Positions 1 to 8,582 of a DNA stretch of 64,000 nt are shown here, one piece after another. Within the stretch, counting starts at the first letter, position 1. Every line of letters begins with the position of its first letter. Where the stretch lies: the NCBI RefSeq assembly GCF_016902615.1, contig NZ_JACJMB010000002.1, positions 62,001 through 126,000 on the forward strand, read 5' to 3'. Under the pieces are notes generated by a model, which saw nothing but the letters and a program-made list of their open reading frames with translations, had not been told where the DNA came from and made no database searches. The stretch is from Collinsella tanakaei (GTDB lineage: Bacteria; Actinomycetota; Coriobacteriia; Coriobacteriales; Coriobacteriaceae). The translations under genes and the position numbers were made by a program.

Positions 1-1
1 C

Positions 2-1117
2 TATCGTCGCTGCTTCAAGGCCGTCTCCCGCCACATCGGCAAGGCCGACGTCGCCCTCATCACGCCCGAGATGATCGAGGACATGTACGCGGCGATGCGC
101 CAGGGCGACACGCTTTCGGGAAAACCGTCGAGCGGGGCCTACCTGAACCAGATCAACAAGACCCTCGACCTCATGTTCCGCGACCTCGTTGAGCGCGAGG
201 TCATCGTGCGCAACCCCATCGACAAGGTGGCGACGCCCAAAGTCGACACCAAGGAGAAGCAGGCCCTCACGCCGGCTCGCATGCGACAGCTCGTCGATCA
301 GCTCGAGGTCGAGACCTCGTGCGACATCGGCTACTTCCTCGCCATCACGATGGGGCTCCGCCGGGGCGAGATCTGCGCGCTGTCGTGGCGAGACATCGAC
401 TTCGACAACAAGGTGCTCACCGTCAACCACAACTTCGACGCGTTCCGCAACCTCAAGGAGGCGAAGACCCACGCCGGCATGAGGAACCTCCCCATGCCCG
501 AGTTCGTCTGCGATGCGCTGCTGCGCCGCAAGAAGGCCCAGCAGGAGTACTTCCTCACGCGCAACTACCTCCACCGGGGGCTCAAGAAGGGCTGGAGCGA
601 GCAGACCGAGGACACGCCCGTCGTGCTCGACTTCTACGCCCAGCGCGTGCATCCCGACACCTTCGGCAAATGGTGGGAGCGCGACCGCAGGCTCCTCGGC
701 CTGGACGGCTGGTGCCTCCACGAGCTGCGCCACTCCTACCTCTCGATGCTCGCCCAGCAGGGCGTGCACCCCAAGGTGATGCAGGAGCTCGCCGGCCACG
801 CCAGCGCCACGATCACCATGGACATCTACACCCATGTGAACATGGACCAGAAGCGTAAGGCCGCCGACGTCATGGAGGACGCTTTCCAGAGCATCGGCGC
901 CGAGGAGGAGTTCATGGTGAAGCACGCCGAGGACGCCCCGAAGGGCCGCCCCTACAAGGTCCGCCACGTCCGCCCGTCACGCCGCACGAGAGCACCAGAG
1001 CAAGCCCCGGTACAAACCGAGGAACGATTCGTACCAGATTCGTACCAGCAGCCCGACCGCCCCAAGTTCCAAGTAATCACCACCGCCCCTGACCTGCGAG
1101 TTTCAGAGGCAATCTAA
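2..1117 (+). CDS. Tyrosine recombinase (integrase), 5' end outside the window
   Basis: The reading frame is already open at base 2, so the N-terminus lies upstream. The first in-frame ATG at 71 is internal to a core-binding domain. The catalytic set of the tyrosine recombinase family is visible in order: Arg in GLRRGE near base 360, HELRH near 720, the His of GHASA near 795 and the nucleophilic Tyr of DIYTH at 827-829. The enzyme would cut and rejoin DNA at att sites for integration and excision of a mobile element. About 75 residues of polar, Arg/Pro-rich tail follow the Tyr, longer than in most integrases. The gene ends directly against a regulator lacking its own start, which marks this as one edge of an integrated element whose body lies to the left. 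Confidence 0.93.
   Translation, partial: YRRCFKAVSRHIGKADVALITPEMIEDMYAAMRQGDTLSGKPSSGAYLNQINKTLDLMFRDLVEREVIVRNPIDKVATPKVDTKEKQALTPARMRQLVDQLEVETSCDIGYFLAITMGLRRGEICALSWRDIDFDNKVLTVNHNFDAFRNLKEAKTHAGMRNLPMPEFVCDALLRRKKAQQEYFLTRNYLHRGLKKGWSEQTEDTPVVLDFYAQRVHPDTFGKWWERDRRLLGLDGWCLHELRHSYLSMLAQQGVHPKVMQELAGHASATITMDIYTHVNMDQKRKAADVMEDAFQSIGAEEEFMVKHAEDAPKGRPYKVRHVRPSRRTRAPEQAPVQTEERFVPDSYQQPDRPKFQVITTAPDLRVSEAI
1026..1047. repeat. Tandem 11-bp direct repeat GATTCGTACCA at the 3' end of the integrase gene
   Basis: Two head-to-tail copies of GATTCGTACCA lie inside the integrase coding sequence, 70 bases before its stop. Short direct repeats of 11-12 bp near an integrase gene end often serve as arm-type binding sites of the recombinase N-terminal domain. 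That role is inferred; only the repeat is seen. Confidence 0.55.
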
Positions 1118-1118
1118 C

Positions 1119-2078
1119 AAGTTCAACCAACGAACCGTCTCCAACTGGGAGGCAGAAAAGAGCTATCCCGAGATGGACAAGCTCCTCAAGCTCTGCCAGA
1201 TTTTCGAATGTACGCTCGACGATCTCGTGCAGGGCGATCTGACCGGCCGTGCGCCCGAGCCCAAGGCGGCGTCCGTGCCCGCCGGTCCGCCGACCGACAT
1301 CTGCGGCTACGACGAGCATCAGCGTATGATGGCCTGGAAGATTCCCACCGGCGTTGCGGCCATCCTGGTCGGCATCGCCATCGGGCTGTTCTTTGAAGGT
1401 GCGGTCGACTTGGCTTCGGTGGGAGCGCGCGACGGCCTCTTCGTCATCATTGTCCTTGCAGGTATCCTCGTCGGCCTTGCGTTCCTTGTCCCCGCCGGCA
1501 TGGATCATTCCGCGTTCATCAAAGCGCACCCTTTCGTCGAGGACTTCTACACCGAGGATGATCGCCTGGGCGCACGCAAATCGTTTACGGTCGGCCTCAT
1601 CATGGGCATCGCCCTCATTTTTGTGGGTATCGGCTGCCTGGTCATGCTCGAGGAGATGGCCACCGAAAACGTTGCCCTGTTCTTCCTGCTGTTTTTCATC
1701 GCGCTGGGCGTGTGGAACATCATCCACTATGGCATGCTGCTCGGCCGCACTGATGTCGCAGAATACAACCGTTCCGTTGCGGAGGACCTCGAGGTCGAGG
1801 ACATCGTCAGCGCGCAGCTGGACGACGAGCGCCGTGAGGCTTTGCTGGCGAGCAAACGCGCCGACCAAAAGATCGGCGCTGTATGCGGCGCCATCATGAT
1901 CGTGGCCACTATCATCGCCTTTGTGCTGCTGTTCGCACCGGTGCTGTCTTCCCCCGACCCCGACGCCTTCGAGCCACTCGGCACCTCGTCTGCATGGTTT
2001 TGGGCCGCCTGGCCCATCGGTGGCATGATCTGCGGCATTGTGACCATACTTATGAAGGCTTTCGGCAAGCAAGGGTGA
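1119..2078 (+). pseudogene. Membrane-bound XRE-family regulator, 5'-truncated at the element junction
   Basis: Before the first ATG (1173) the same frame already reads NKFNQRTVSNWEAEKSYP, the recognition-helix half of an XRE helix-turn-helix. The frame is open only from base 1077, just after an in-frame TAA, and no ATG, GTG or TTG is available there. The first half of the HTH, some 25 residues, is therefore missing. After the HTH remnant and a short linker come about six hydrophobic segments (from residue ~50 of the ATG reading), the layout of HTH proteins with a membrane-anchored C-terminus. The break falls within some 100 bases of the integrase stop, so the integration event probably removed the start. 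The remaining piece could still be translated from 1173 as a membrane protein without DNA binding. Confidence 0.75.
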
Positions 2079-2263
2079 CAAGATGGGGGCGGGTCAATTT
2101 GTGTCGCTGCGGACAACGCCAACGGTCACTGCACACCGCTAAAGTGAGCAAATCGGCCGCTGCTCCAAAGTTATCCACCGCCTACCAATTTCTGCGTATA
2201 GACACGCTCTCGTCGTTATAGAGTGGTATAAGGGGGATATCGGCTCCGTCGAGGGGATTCGAT

Positions 2264-4534
2264 ATGGACCGGAAGTGGCTGAGAGCTGCATATAGAGCGC
2301 TGACCGGACGTGCGTTCGTCGCCGTCCTGACGCTTGCTGCCGCGCTTATCGCCCTGCCGACACTCCAGCCATCCACATCAGCCTCATTGCGGTCGGGCGA
2401 GGTGCAGACCATCGCCGAGCATGATGCGCTGCGCGCTGTATACGACGGCCTTCCAGCAAGGATTGCGCAGCTGGAGCACGAGGTGGCGGCGCTGCCCGCA
2501 AGCGCGGCGGCACAGCGGGCGCTTGAGGGCGCGCGCGATCAGTACACGGCGCTCACCCATGCCTTTGCGGCGCGGGATGAGGAGACCTACCTTACCGCCA
2601 TGGCCGCGTATTACGAGACGGTCTCTGGCCTCACGGGATCTAATCGGGCGTATTACGATGCGCGGGCAATCCAGCTTCATGCGGTGGCGGAGCTCGGCGA
2701 ACCGGAGCTCTATCGGCTGCCGCAAGATATGCCCGCAGCGCTCTACCTTGTTTCCGATCAGTTCTCGGCAGCGCCTCTTGCGCTCAATATCGCCCAGCTC
2801 ATGGGCGATAAGGCGCCCTCGTACGACGGATCGCTCGATTTCCTCGTGTTGCTCATTCCGCTTGCGTGGGCGGTCCTGCGTGGGGCCGATGCGGCCTGGG
2901 TGACAGTTTGCCGTGGCGGCGAAAAGCCGAGCGCGCGCGACATCGCCGGCGTCGCGGCATTCGCGACCGCGATCGGCATCGTCGCCTGCGCGGCGGCGGT
3001 CCTGCCGGCGGCAATCATCGCGTACATGCGCAACGGGCTGGGCGACCTATCCTATCCTGCCGTGACGATGCGCGGCGCGGCGTACGAGATCTTGTCGGTC
3101 GGCGCCGTGTTGGTGGTTCGCGCAGCGCTTTACGTGGCGCTTGCGGGATTCGTAGCCGCCCTGAGCACTGTGTCTCTAGCGTTTACCCGGAACTCTAAGG
3201 TCGCGCGTGCGGCCATGGCGCTGATGCTTTTCGCTGTGGCGCAGCCCTGGTACTTTGCGCCGCTGGGCCCCGTTTCCGACTTCGCGCAATCGTTGCCGAC
3301 GACGTATTTCGATGTTGCGCGCCTGACGGGCGTCTGCCGCGATGTGATCGTGTCCTCGTCGTCCACCTCCTCGCCCGTCGGGGCGGGCGCGCTTGGCGGC
3401 ATCATCGTGCTCTCGGCGTTTGCGGGGGCGCTGCTTGGCGCGGCGGCGCTGGGCGTGCGCCTCGCATCGCCTGCGGCGTCGGATAGCCCGGCGACACCGG
3501 CTGCCGTCTGGTCACCGTGGCACATGATGCGAAGTCCCGTCATGTGGGCCGTCCTCGTGCTCACACAGGTGTCTGCTGTCTGGCCGCTTCTTGCACCGCG
3601 GGTCGATTCCGAGGCGTCCGTCGCCTCGATGGCGCAGCTCGGCGTTGTCGGCTACACGCTTGCGTTGCTGCGGTTCACGCCGCTCGTGGTCCTCATCGCC
3701 CCTTCGATAGCCTGCGCATTGGGGTTCGCGTGGCGGATCTGCCGGGGTGCCCCGCCCGGTGCGAGCAGGCTGACTCCCGCGCCGCGTCCGGGCTGTCCGT
3801 CAACAACGCATCCCGTCCTCTCTTATCTGCCACGGATCGCACTTGTGGTGTGGATGTCGCTCCGCTCCGCTGCATGGGGCACAGTGTTCCTGTGCGTCGC
3901 CGCGATGCCGGCTCAGCTGGTTGCCCTCCAGCTTCAGGGCGCAGCCGTCGTCTCCCATGGGCCTTCCCTGCTGGTGGCGTGCGGGTTGGCGCTTTTCCTC
4001 ATCAATTTCATCGCAAGCTTGACCGTGATCGCTGCTGCGGCGATCACGCACAGCTTCGCACGGGCGTGCGCGACGGCTGTCGTCGTGTGCGCCTGCGTCG
4101 CGTTTGCAGATAGCGAGGCGCGCACGGGCGGACGAGCAGCTGCGCTCCATCAGATGTGTCGCCTCGGGCTTCTTGTGGTGTTTCCCCTCCTGGTTGACTT
4201 GATGCGGTCGGCGCCTACGCACACAGCTTTCGCGTGCACGCAGGGTGTCCGTGCGCTCTCGGGTGTTCTGCCCTATGCGCAGAGGTGCTGGTACACAGCG
4301 TTCATGGCGCGCGCAGGACGCGTGCGCGGTTCCGGCATGGGCGCAGATGGACAAGGAGATGAGGACGATGACCCTCACACGGCGATGGGCGGACGCATGG
4401 CGTCTTGCCGGAATCGTGATTCGAACGACCATCAGAAGCAGGCTGCTGATCGCCTTGCTTCTTCTGATGGCCGGTTTTTTATGCTTCGAGCTCGCGGTGG
4501 TTGGGGTGCCGATGTTCGGCTCTCTGAGCCGTGA
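2264..4534 (+). CDS. Large polytopic membrane protein, ABC-2-like permease subunit
   Basis: Start ATG at 2264 follows GAGGGG at good spacing. The protein (756 residues) opens with a membrane segment, then a ~150-residue charged helical extracytoplasmic region, then a bundle of membrane segments containing NGLGDLSYP, and a second membrane bundle from about residue 420. The same plan and the same NG-G-SYP motif recur twice in the next gene, so the two are duplicated relatives. With the ATPase at 6700 they form an ABC system; export is more likely than import because no binding protein is present, and the substrate is unknown. The last ~55 residues, from about base 4368, are charged and lie over the start of the next gene in another frame, so the natural end may be earlier (see finding). 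Confidence 0.75.
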   Translation: MDRKWLRAAYRALTGRAFVAVLTLAAALIALPTLQPSTSASLRSGEVQTIAEHDALRAVYDGLPARIAQLEHEVAALPASAAAQRALEGARDQYTALTHAFAARDEETYLTAMAAYYETVSGLTGSNRAYYDARAIQLHAVAELGEPELYRLPQDMPAALYLVSDQFSAAPLALNIAQLMGDKAPSYDGSLDFLVLLIPLAWAVLRGADAAWVTVCRGGEKPSARDIAGVAAFATAIGIVACAAAVLPAAIIAYMRNGLGDLSYPAVTMRGAAYEILSVGAVLVVRAALYVALAGFVAALSTVSLAFTRNSKVARAAMALMLFAVAQPWYFAPLGPVSDFAQSLPTTYFDVARLTGVCRDVIVSSSSTSSPVGAGALGGIIVLSAFAGALLGAAALGVRLASPAASDSPATPAAVWSPWHMMRSPVMWAVLVLTQVSAVWPLLAPRVDSEASVASMAQLGVVGYTLALLRFTPLVVLIAPSIACALGFAWRICRGAPPGASRLTPAPRPGCPSTTHPVLSYLPRIALVVWMSLRSAAWGTVFLCVAAMPAQLVALQLQGAAVVSHGPSLLVACGLALFLINFIASLTVIAAAAITHSFARACATAVVVCACVAFADSEARTGGRAAALHQMCRLGLLVVFPLLVDLMRSAPTHTAFACTQGVRALSGVLPYAQRCWYTAFMARAGRVRGSGMGADGQGDEDDDPHTAMGGRMASCRNRDSNDHQKQAADRLASSDGRFFMLRARGGWGADVRLSEP

Positions 4535-6689
4535 GGCGGTCGAGTTCCAGGCTGAGCTCAACGAGGCAGTGCGCGCGCAGAACGAAGCGTGGCTCGATGC
4601 GCCGTCTTCCACGGAGGCCGAGGAGCGCTCGAAAGCATATCTGCGCGAAAGCAACGTGCTCTTCGACGAGATGCTCACCGCGCCGGATGATCGGGCGTTC
4701 TACGAGGCGGAGGCATGCTATGAGCGTTTCGAGGCAGATCACGCGGCGGGAGCGGGGCGTATGGCGGGAACCGATGCTGCCGGCTCCGAGTTGCGGGCGC
4801 GCTTCATGGAGCGCCTGGTCGAGCTTGGCGATCCGGCTGTATACACATCCACAGCGCAGATGCCTGCGCTCGTGATGCTTGCCGCTAGGTGGCAAGAGAA
4901 CCTGGCCGTGCCCGGGGCACGGCAGCTGGGGACCCTTCTATCCACTGCGCCCGCATATCAGGTCGAGGCATTGGGGCCGTTGGCGCCGGAAGCGTATTGT
5001 ATGGCGCTGCTGCCGATGGCCATCGTCGCCGTGCGCACGGTTTCGTGGCGTTCGCGCGAGCGTTTGTTGGCGGTTGCGCCCATCTCCGGCGGCGCGGCAT
5101 CGGCCGTCACGATCGTCGCGGCGACGCTGCTCTCGCTCGCGGCGCTCGGTGTCACCATGGCACCGGCTGTGATCTGGCTTGCGGTTGTCAATGGTGTGGG
5201 CGACCCGTCGTATCCTGTCGCGTTCTTCTGGGCGCGTACACCCGTGCTCACCGATGCGGGCGCAATCGTGGCGCAGGCGGTGGTGCTGTATATGCTGGTT
5301 GCGCTGGTGCTCGCATGCGCGGCAGAGCTTACGGTCCAGCTGACCCACCATGTGGCACCCGCTGTCGTTGCGGTCGCGGCAATCGCTGCGGTGCCCCTTG
5401 CGCCCGAGTACTTCGAGACGTGGTCGCCTCTGGCGGACATCGCTCCCTGGTTGCCCTCTTCTTATTTCGCCGTCCCGCTCGCCACGGGTTCGCTCGGCTA
5501 TTTCATCAATGCCGAGAACGTTGCCATCCCCCTGGCCGGTATGAGTGTCGTGCGGGGTGCGACGGTGCTTGGCATAACCGCTGGAGCCTGCGTGTTCGCG
5601 CTGGCGCTCGTGTACGGCGTGCGGACGATTCGACGCCTGCGGGCGCACAGTGGTTGGGGGGATTTCAGGGGCACGGGGACTCCGCGCGGCGGCGTGTTTG
5701 CGTCCGGGTCGTCGGACCCCGCGGATGCGCCTGCCGGGAAGCATGCCAGGATGCGGGCGACGTCAGACCCTGTCTCCGAATATGGCGGCCGGTCGGCAAC
5801 GCTGTCCGAATACACCTCGTCGCTGGTGGCAGCGTCACGCGGCGTTCCGCTTTCATGCGTGACGGCTGCCCTTGTGCTCATGTCGATAGCCCCCGTCGTT
5901 TTCGGGTTCGCCTCGGGCATGGCGGTCTTCGAGCGACCGTGGTACGAGGAGCGGCTGCGTGTCCTGCAGGCGGACTATGCCGAGCGGGCGTCCGCCATGT
6001 CCATCGAGGAGCGCCAGGCGGCAGAGCAGCAGGTCGCGTTTTGTCGCGAGGTCGTCTATTCACGCGATGCGGGGGCCTTCGTGGATGCGGCGATCGCCTA
6101 TGAGACATGGTGTGCCGAGGGCGCGCCTGCCGGGTCCTCTGCTCAGGGCAGCGTCCAGGGGGAAGGCTCTCCGGCGATGCGGGCGTCGTTTTTCCGGATG
6201 CTGCGCGCCTGCGGGGATGTGCGGCTGTTCTCAACGGCGGCTGACATGCCGGGTATACCCTACCTGGCGTTTCTCTCGCGCGTGATCCCGCTTGCGGTGT
6301 GGGCGGCGCCGTCGTGCGTGATGGCTGTGCGCATCGCGGTGCGCATGCGTGCGGGACTGCTGCGAGGCGCACCGGTGCGCCTCCGCATGCGGCTGTTCGC
6401 CCACATCTCGCTGTCGATTGCCTTCGGCGTCATCGTCGACGCGCTTGCGCTGACGGGGGCGTTGCTGATCGCCGGGACCGCAAACGGATGGGGCGTGCTT
6501 TCCTACCCGCATGTCGCGAGCATGGCGGGGGAGATCCTGACGGCGAGCGCCGCAATAGGCCGCCATCTCGTGACCACCATGTTCGCGAATGCGCTCGTTT
6601 CCTGTTGCGTTGCCGCAGCGGCTGCTGTTCTGTGCCGCGATCGGCGCCCACGCCGTGTGCCGGCTGCTCGTTTCATCGCCTATCGATAA
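4368..6689 (+). CDS. Two-module membrane protein, ABC-2-like permease subunit
   Basis: I chose ATG 4368 (MTLTRRW) because AAGGAG lies nine bases upstream; ATG 4359 is in frame but abuts that site, and an upstream extension to 4245 reads as a shadow of the previous gene. The protein (773 residues) contains two copies of one module: a membrane segment, a charged helical outer region of ~100 residues, then four or five membrane segments. Module 1 carries NGVGDPSYP near 5193 and module 2 NGWGVLSYP near 6485, matching NGLGDLSYP of the upstream gene. A ~65-residue polar linker joins the modules near 5650-5840. It is followed after ten bases by the ATPase gene, so the three genes form one operon. 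The substrate is unknown. Confidence 0.78.
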   Translation: MTLTRRWADAWRLAGIVIRTTIRSRLLIALLLLMAGFLCFELAVVGVPMFGSLSREAVEFQAELNEAVRAQNEAWLDAPSSTEAEERSKAYLRESNVLFDEMLTAPDDRAFYEAEACYERFEADHAAGAGRMAGTDAAGSELRARFMERLVELGDPAVYTSTAQMPALVMLAARWQENLAVPGARQLGTLLSTAPAYQVEALGPLAPEAYCMALLPMAIVAVRTVSWRSRERLLAVAPISGGAASAVTIVAATLLSLAALGVTMAPAVIWLAVVNGVGDPSYPVAFFWARTPVLTDAGAIVAQAVVLYMLVALVLACAAELTVQLTHHVAPAVVAVAAIAAVPLAPEYFETWSPLADIAPWLPSSYFAVPLATGSLGYFINAENVAIPLAGMSVVRGATVLGITAGACVFALALVYGVRTIRRLRAHSGWGDFRGTGTPRGGVFASGSSDPADAPAGKHARMRATSDPVSEYGGRSATLSEYTSSLVAASRGVPLSCVTAALVLMSIAPVVFGFASGMAVFERPWYEERLRVLQADYAERASAMSIEERQAAEQQVAFCREVVYSRDAGAFVDAAIAYETWCAEGAPAGSSAQGSVQGEGSPAMRASFFRMLRACGDVRLFSTAADMPGIPYLAFLSRVIPLAVWAAPSCVMAVRIAVRMRAGLLRGAPVRLRMRLFAHISLSIAFGVIVDALALTGALLIAGTANGWGVLSYPHVASMAGEILTASAAIGRHLVTTMFANALVSCCVAAAAAVLCRDRRPRRVPAARFIAYR

Positions 6690-6699
6690 GGGGGAAAGC

Positions 6700-7383
6700 A
6701 TGTTGACATTCGATCGCATCACTATGGGGTACGGTTCGCATATCCTGCTTGAGGACCAGCGGCTCGTGATCGAGCCCGGTGCCATCGCAGGGCTGGTTGC
6801 TCCGAACGGCTACGGCAAGACCACGCTGCTTCGTGCCATCGCGGGCCTGCCGGGCGCACGGGTGCGCGGCAATCTTGATGTGGACGGCATCGACCCGCGC
6901 GATGGGACGGCGCTCAAGCGCGCGGTGTTCTACGCGCCGGGAGACGCGAGCCTGCTTTATCCGAACCTGACGGTGCGCGAGCATCTGCGTATGGCTCAGC
7001 GCCTGTGGCGTTCACGCCTGAGTGCCGAGGACGTGGCGGAAAAATGCGGGATCGAGCCGTTTGCGAACAAGCGGGTGCGTGCGTGCTCACAGGGTATGAA
7101 GCAGCAGGTTACGTTGGCGATTGCCTACCTTACTGATGCACGCTACCTGCTGCTCGACGAGCCCATGAACGCGCTCGACCCGACGAACGTGCAGCTCCAC
7201 ACCAAGATTATGCGCGGCATGGCGAAGCGGGGGAAGGGAATCGTGATGAGCTCCCACATCCTGGACAATGTCGATCAGGTGAGCGATACGATCGTGTTCA
7301 TCAAGAATCGTCATCTTCTGAGCCATGATCCATCCTCGGCCGCGGACCGCGCCATCGACCGCTACAACGAGCTTTACGGGTAG
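6700..7383 (+). CDS. ABC transporter ATP-binding protein partnering the two repeat permeases
   Basis: ATG 6700 follows AAGGGGGAAAG. The 227-residue protein is a single nucleotide-binding domain: Walker A APNGYGKTT, signature SQGMKQQ (the variant typical of ABC-2 exporters rather than LSGGQ), Walker B YLLLDEP followed by a D-loop ALDP, and a switch His in SSHILD. It hydrolyses ATP in the cytoplasm to drive the membrane proteins encoded just upstream. Related ATPases serve drug, bacteriocin or lipid exporters, and nothing here settles which. A dispersed repeat unit follows at 7400. Confidence 0.92.
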   Translation: MLTFDRITMGYGSHILLEDQRLVIEPGAIAGLVAPNGYGKTTLLRAIAGLPGARVRGNLDVDGIDPRDGTALKRAVFYAPGDASLLYPNLTVREHLRMAQRLWRSRLSAEDVAEKCGIEPFANKRVRACSQGMKQQVTLAIAYLTDARYLLLDEPMNALDPTNVQLHTKIMRGMAKRGKGIVMSSHILDNVDQVSDTIVFIKNRHLLSHDPSSAADRAIDRYNELYG

Positions 7384-7399
7384 CGTGTAGGGCATCGCG

Positions 7400-7427
7400 T
7401 GTCCTCATCGGGGACGGGGTTGTTTGG
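7400..7427. repeat. Dispersed repeat unit (TGTCCTCATCGGGGACGGGG family), single arm
   Basis: The core TGTCCTCATCGGGGACGGG is also found at 18215, at 22242 with its reverse complement, and with one mismatch at 59140. This copy lies just after the ATPase stop and has no facing arm. No transposase is nearby. Confidence 0.7.
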
Positions 7428-7552
7428 CCGTTGCACCGATGTTCTCTGCCGCCCACCAATTTCATCGCATATATATGTCCCCAGACGGGTTTACTTGTTG
7501 TATCGGTCAGTAAACCGCGCCGACATCGGCGCCCGACAGCTAGGAGGCCATC

Positions 7553-7858
7553 ATGGGACTGAAGGCTGACGAGACGATACCCCTGAGCTTCGAGGAGCTC
7601 CTTGGTTACCTGCGCTCCAAGACCCGTGTGTTTATGGATATCGATGATGATCAGTACTACATCACCCATACCGACGGATATTGGCGCGTGCAGGACTGCT
7701 CGAAGCTGAACGAGAAGGGTCGCTTCACCGATTGCTCCGAGCTGGTCACCACCCTGTCCGAGCTCGCTGAGCTTCCGTGGCGCGATGGCCAGAGCCTGCA
7801 CGATCTGTGCGACAATGCCACGTTCCACGAGTCCATCCAGGAGGGATGGACACTGTAG
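7553..7858 (+). CDS. Small conserved-looking acidic protein of unknown function
   Basis: The start is well supported by AGGAGG seven bases before ATG 7553. The product has 101 residues, is acidic and soluble, and has no signal peptide or membrane segment. It contains aromatic patches (DQYYITHTDGYWRV) and two Cys. I recognise no family motif. It is a stand-alone gene with a clear terminator at 7901. The upstream 170 bases hold the dispersed repeat and an AT-richer patch near 7470 that could house its promoter. Confidence 0.7.
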   Translation: MGLKADETIPLSFEELLGYLRSKTRVFMDIDDDQYYITHTDGYWRVQDCSKLNEKGRFTDCSELVTTLSELAELPWRDGQSLHDLCDNATFHESIQEGWTL

Positions 7859-7900
7859 GCGCACGACGGCGCACGCCGTCCGTAGCATCGCCTTTCCCCC

Positions 7901-7938
7901 ACGCCCGTCGGTCCTATCGCTCCGACGGGCGTTCTTTG
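7901..7938 (+). terminator. Rho-independent terminator
   Basis: A perfect 11-bp stem, ACGCCCGTCGG with CCGACGGGCGT, and a ten-base loop are followed by TCTTTGT. It ends the small gene at 7553. Confidence 0.8.
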
Positions 7939-7986
7939 TGCAGCGATGTCACGCCGGCGGCTGTTTTGCCGCTCTATCCTCCTGCA

Positions 7987-8033
7987 TTGACGATTATCCG
8001 AAATCGGACTAACATGCCCTGCTGATATTCGGA
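7987..8033 (+). promoter_or_regulatory. Promoter and probable MarR operator of the exporter operon
   Basis: TTGACG (7987-7992), a 17-base spacer and TAACAT (8010-8015) form a good sigma-70-like promoter. An inverted pair, TCCGAA at 7997 and TTCGGA at 8028, sits in the spacer and just after the expected start of transcription. That placement suits autorepression by the MarR protein encoded next. The operator role is inferred. Confidence 0.55.
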
Positions 8034-8060
8034 ATGCACGTCGTATCAAGGGAAGGTGGC

Positions 8061-8582
8061 ATGGGGGAATCGGACGTCCCGACAGCGCCGGATGATCCGC
8101 GCGAACTCGACTATCTCTATAAAGAGGCGGACCGCATCTACTACGTGTTCGCGCGCCGCGCTGGGCTCTCGAGCTGCGCGTACTGGATGATGTACGACAT
8201 CGACCGCGCGGGAGGTGCTCTTGCGCTGCGCTCGCTCGCCGATTCATGGGCCTATAGCAAGCAGACGATCAGTTCGGCCATCAAGTCGCTCGAGGCGCGC
8301 GGGCTCATCGAGCTCGCTTTCGAGGAGGGCAGCCGCAAGAACAAGGTTGCGCATCTGACGGGGGCGGGCCGCGCGTTCGCCCAACGCTACGTGAAGCCCG
8401 GGCAGGCGGCGGAGCGCCGGGCGTTCTGCACGCTCGCTCCCGACGAGCGGGCGCAGTTCATGTCGCTCGCACGCGCCTACACGGCGGCACTCGCGGCGGA
8501 GATGGCCGCACTCGAGACCGATGAGGAAGGGGTGCCGTGCACACCGACGATGACGAAGAGAGGGGAAGGGGAGACTGCATGA
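8061..8582 (+). CDS. MarR-family transcriptional regulator
   Basis: I chose ATG 8061 because GGGAAGG precedes it; ATG 8034 has no ribosome site and sits only about a dozen bases after the predicted transcription start. The 173-residue protein has the winged-helix core of MarR regulators: SLADSWAYSKQTISSAIKSL is the recognition helix and the wing follows at EEGSRKNKVAHLT. Such proteins usually repress their own operon and release DNA on binding a small aromatic ligand. The stop overlaps the first ABC exporter start (ATGA), so regulator and pump are translationally coupled. This supports a role in sensing a compound the pump exports. Confidence 0.9.
   Translation: MGESDVPTAPDDPRELDYLYKEADRIYYVFARRAGLSSCAYWMMYDIDRAGGALALRSLADSWAYSKQTISSAIKSLEARGLIELAFEEGSRKNKVAHLTGAGRAFAQRYVKPGQAAERRAFCTLAPDERAQFMSLARAYTAALAAEMAALETDEEGVPCTPTMTKRGEGETA

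Noticed and set aside
8034-8060. ATG 8034 as the MarR start
   Set aside because: It lies about a dozen bases after the predicted transcript start, overlaps the operator, and has no ribosome site; ATG 8061 has one.
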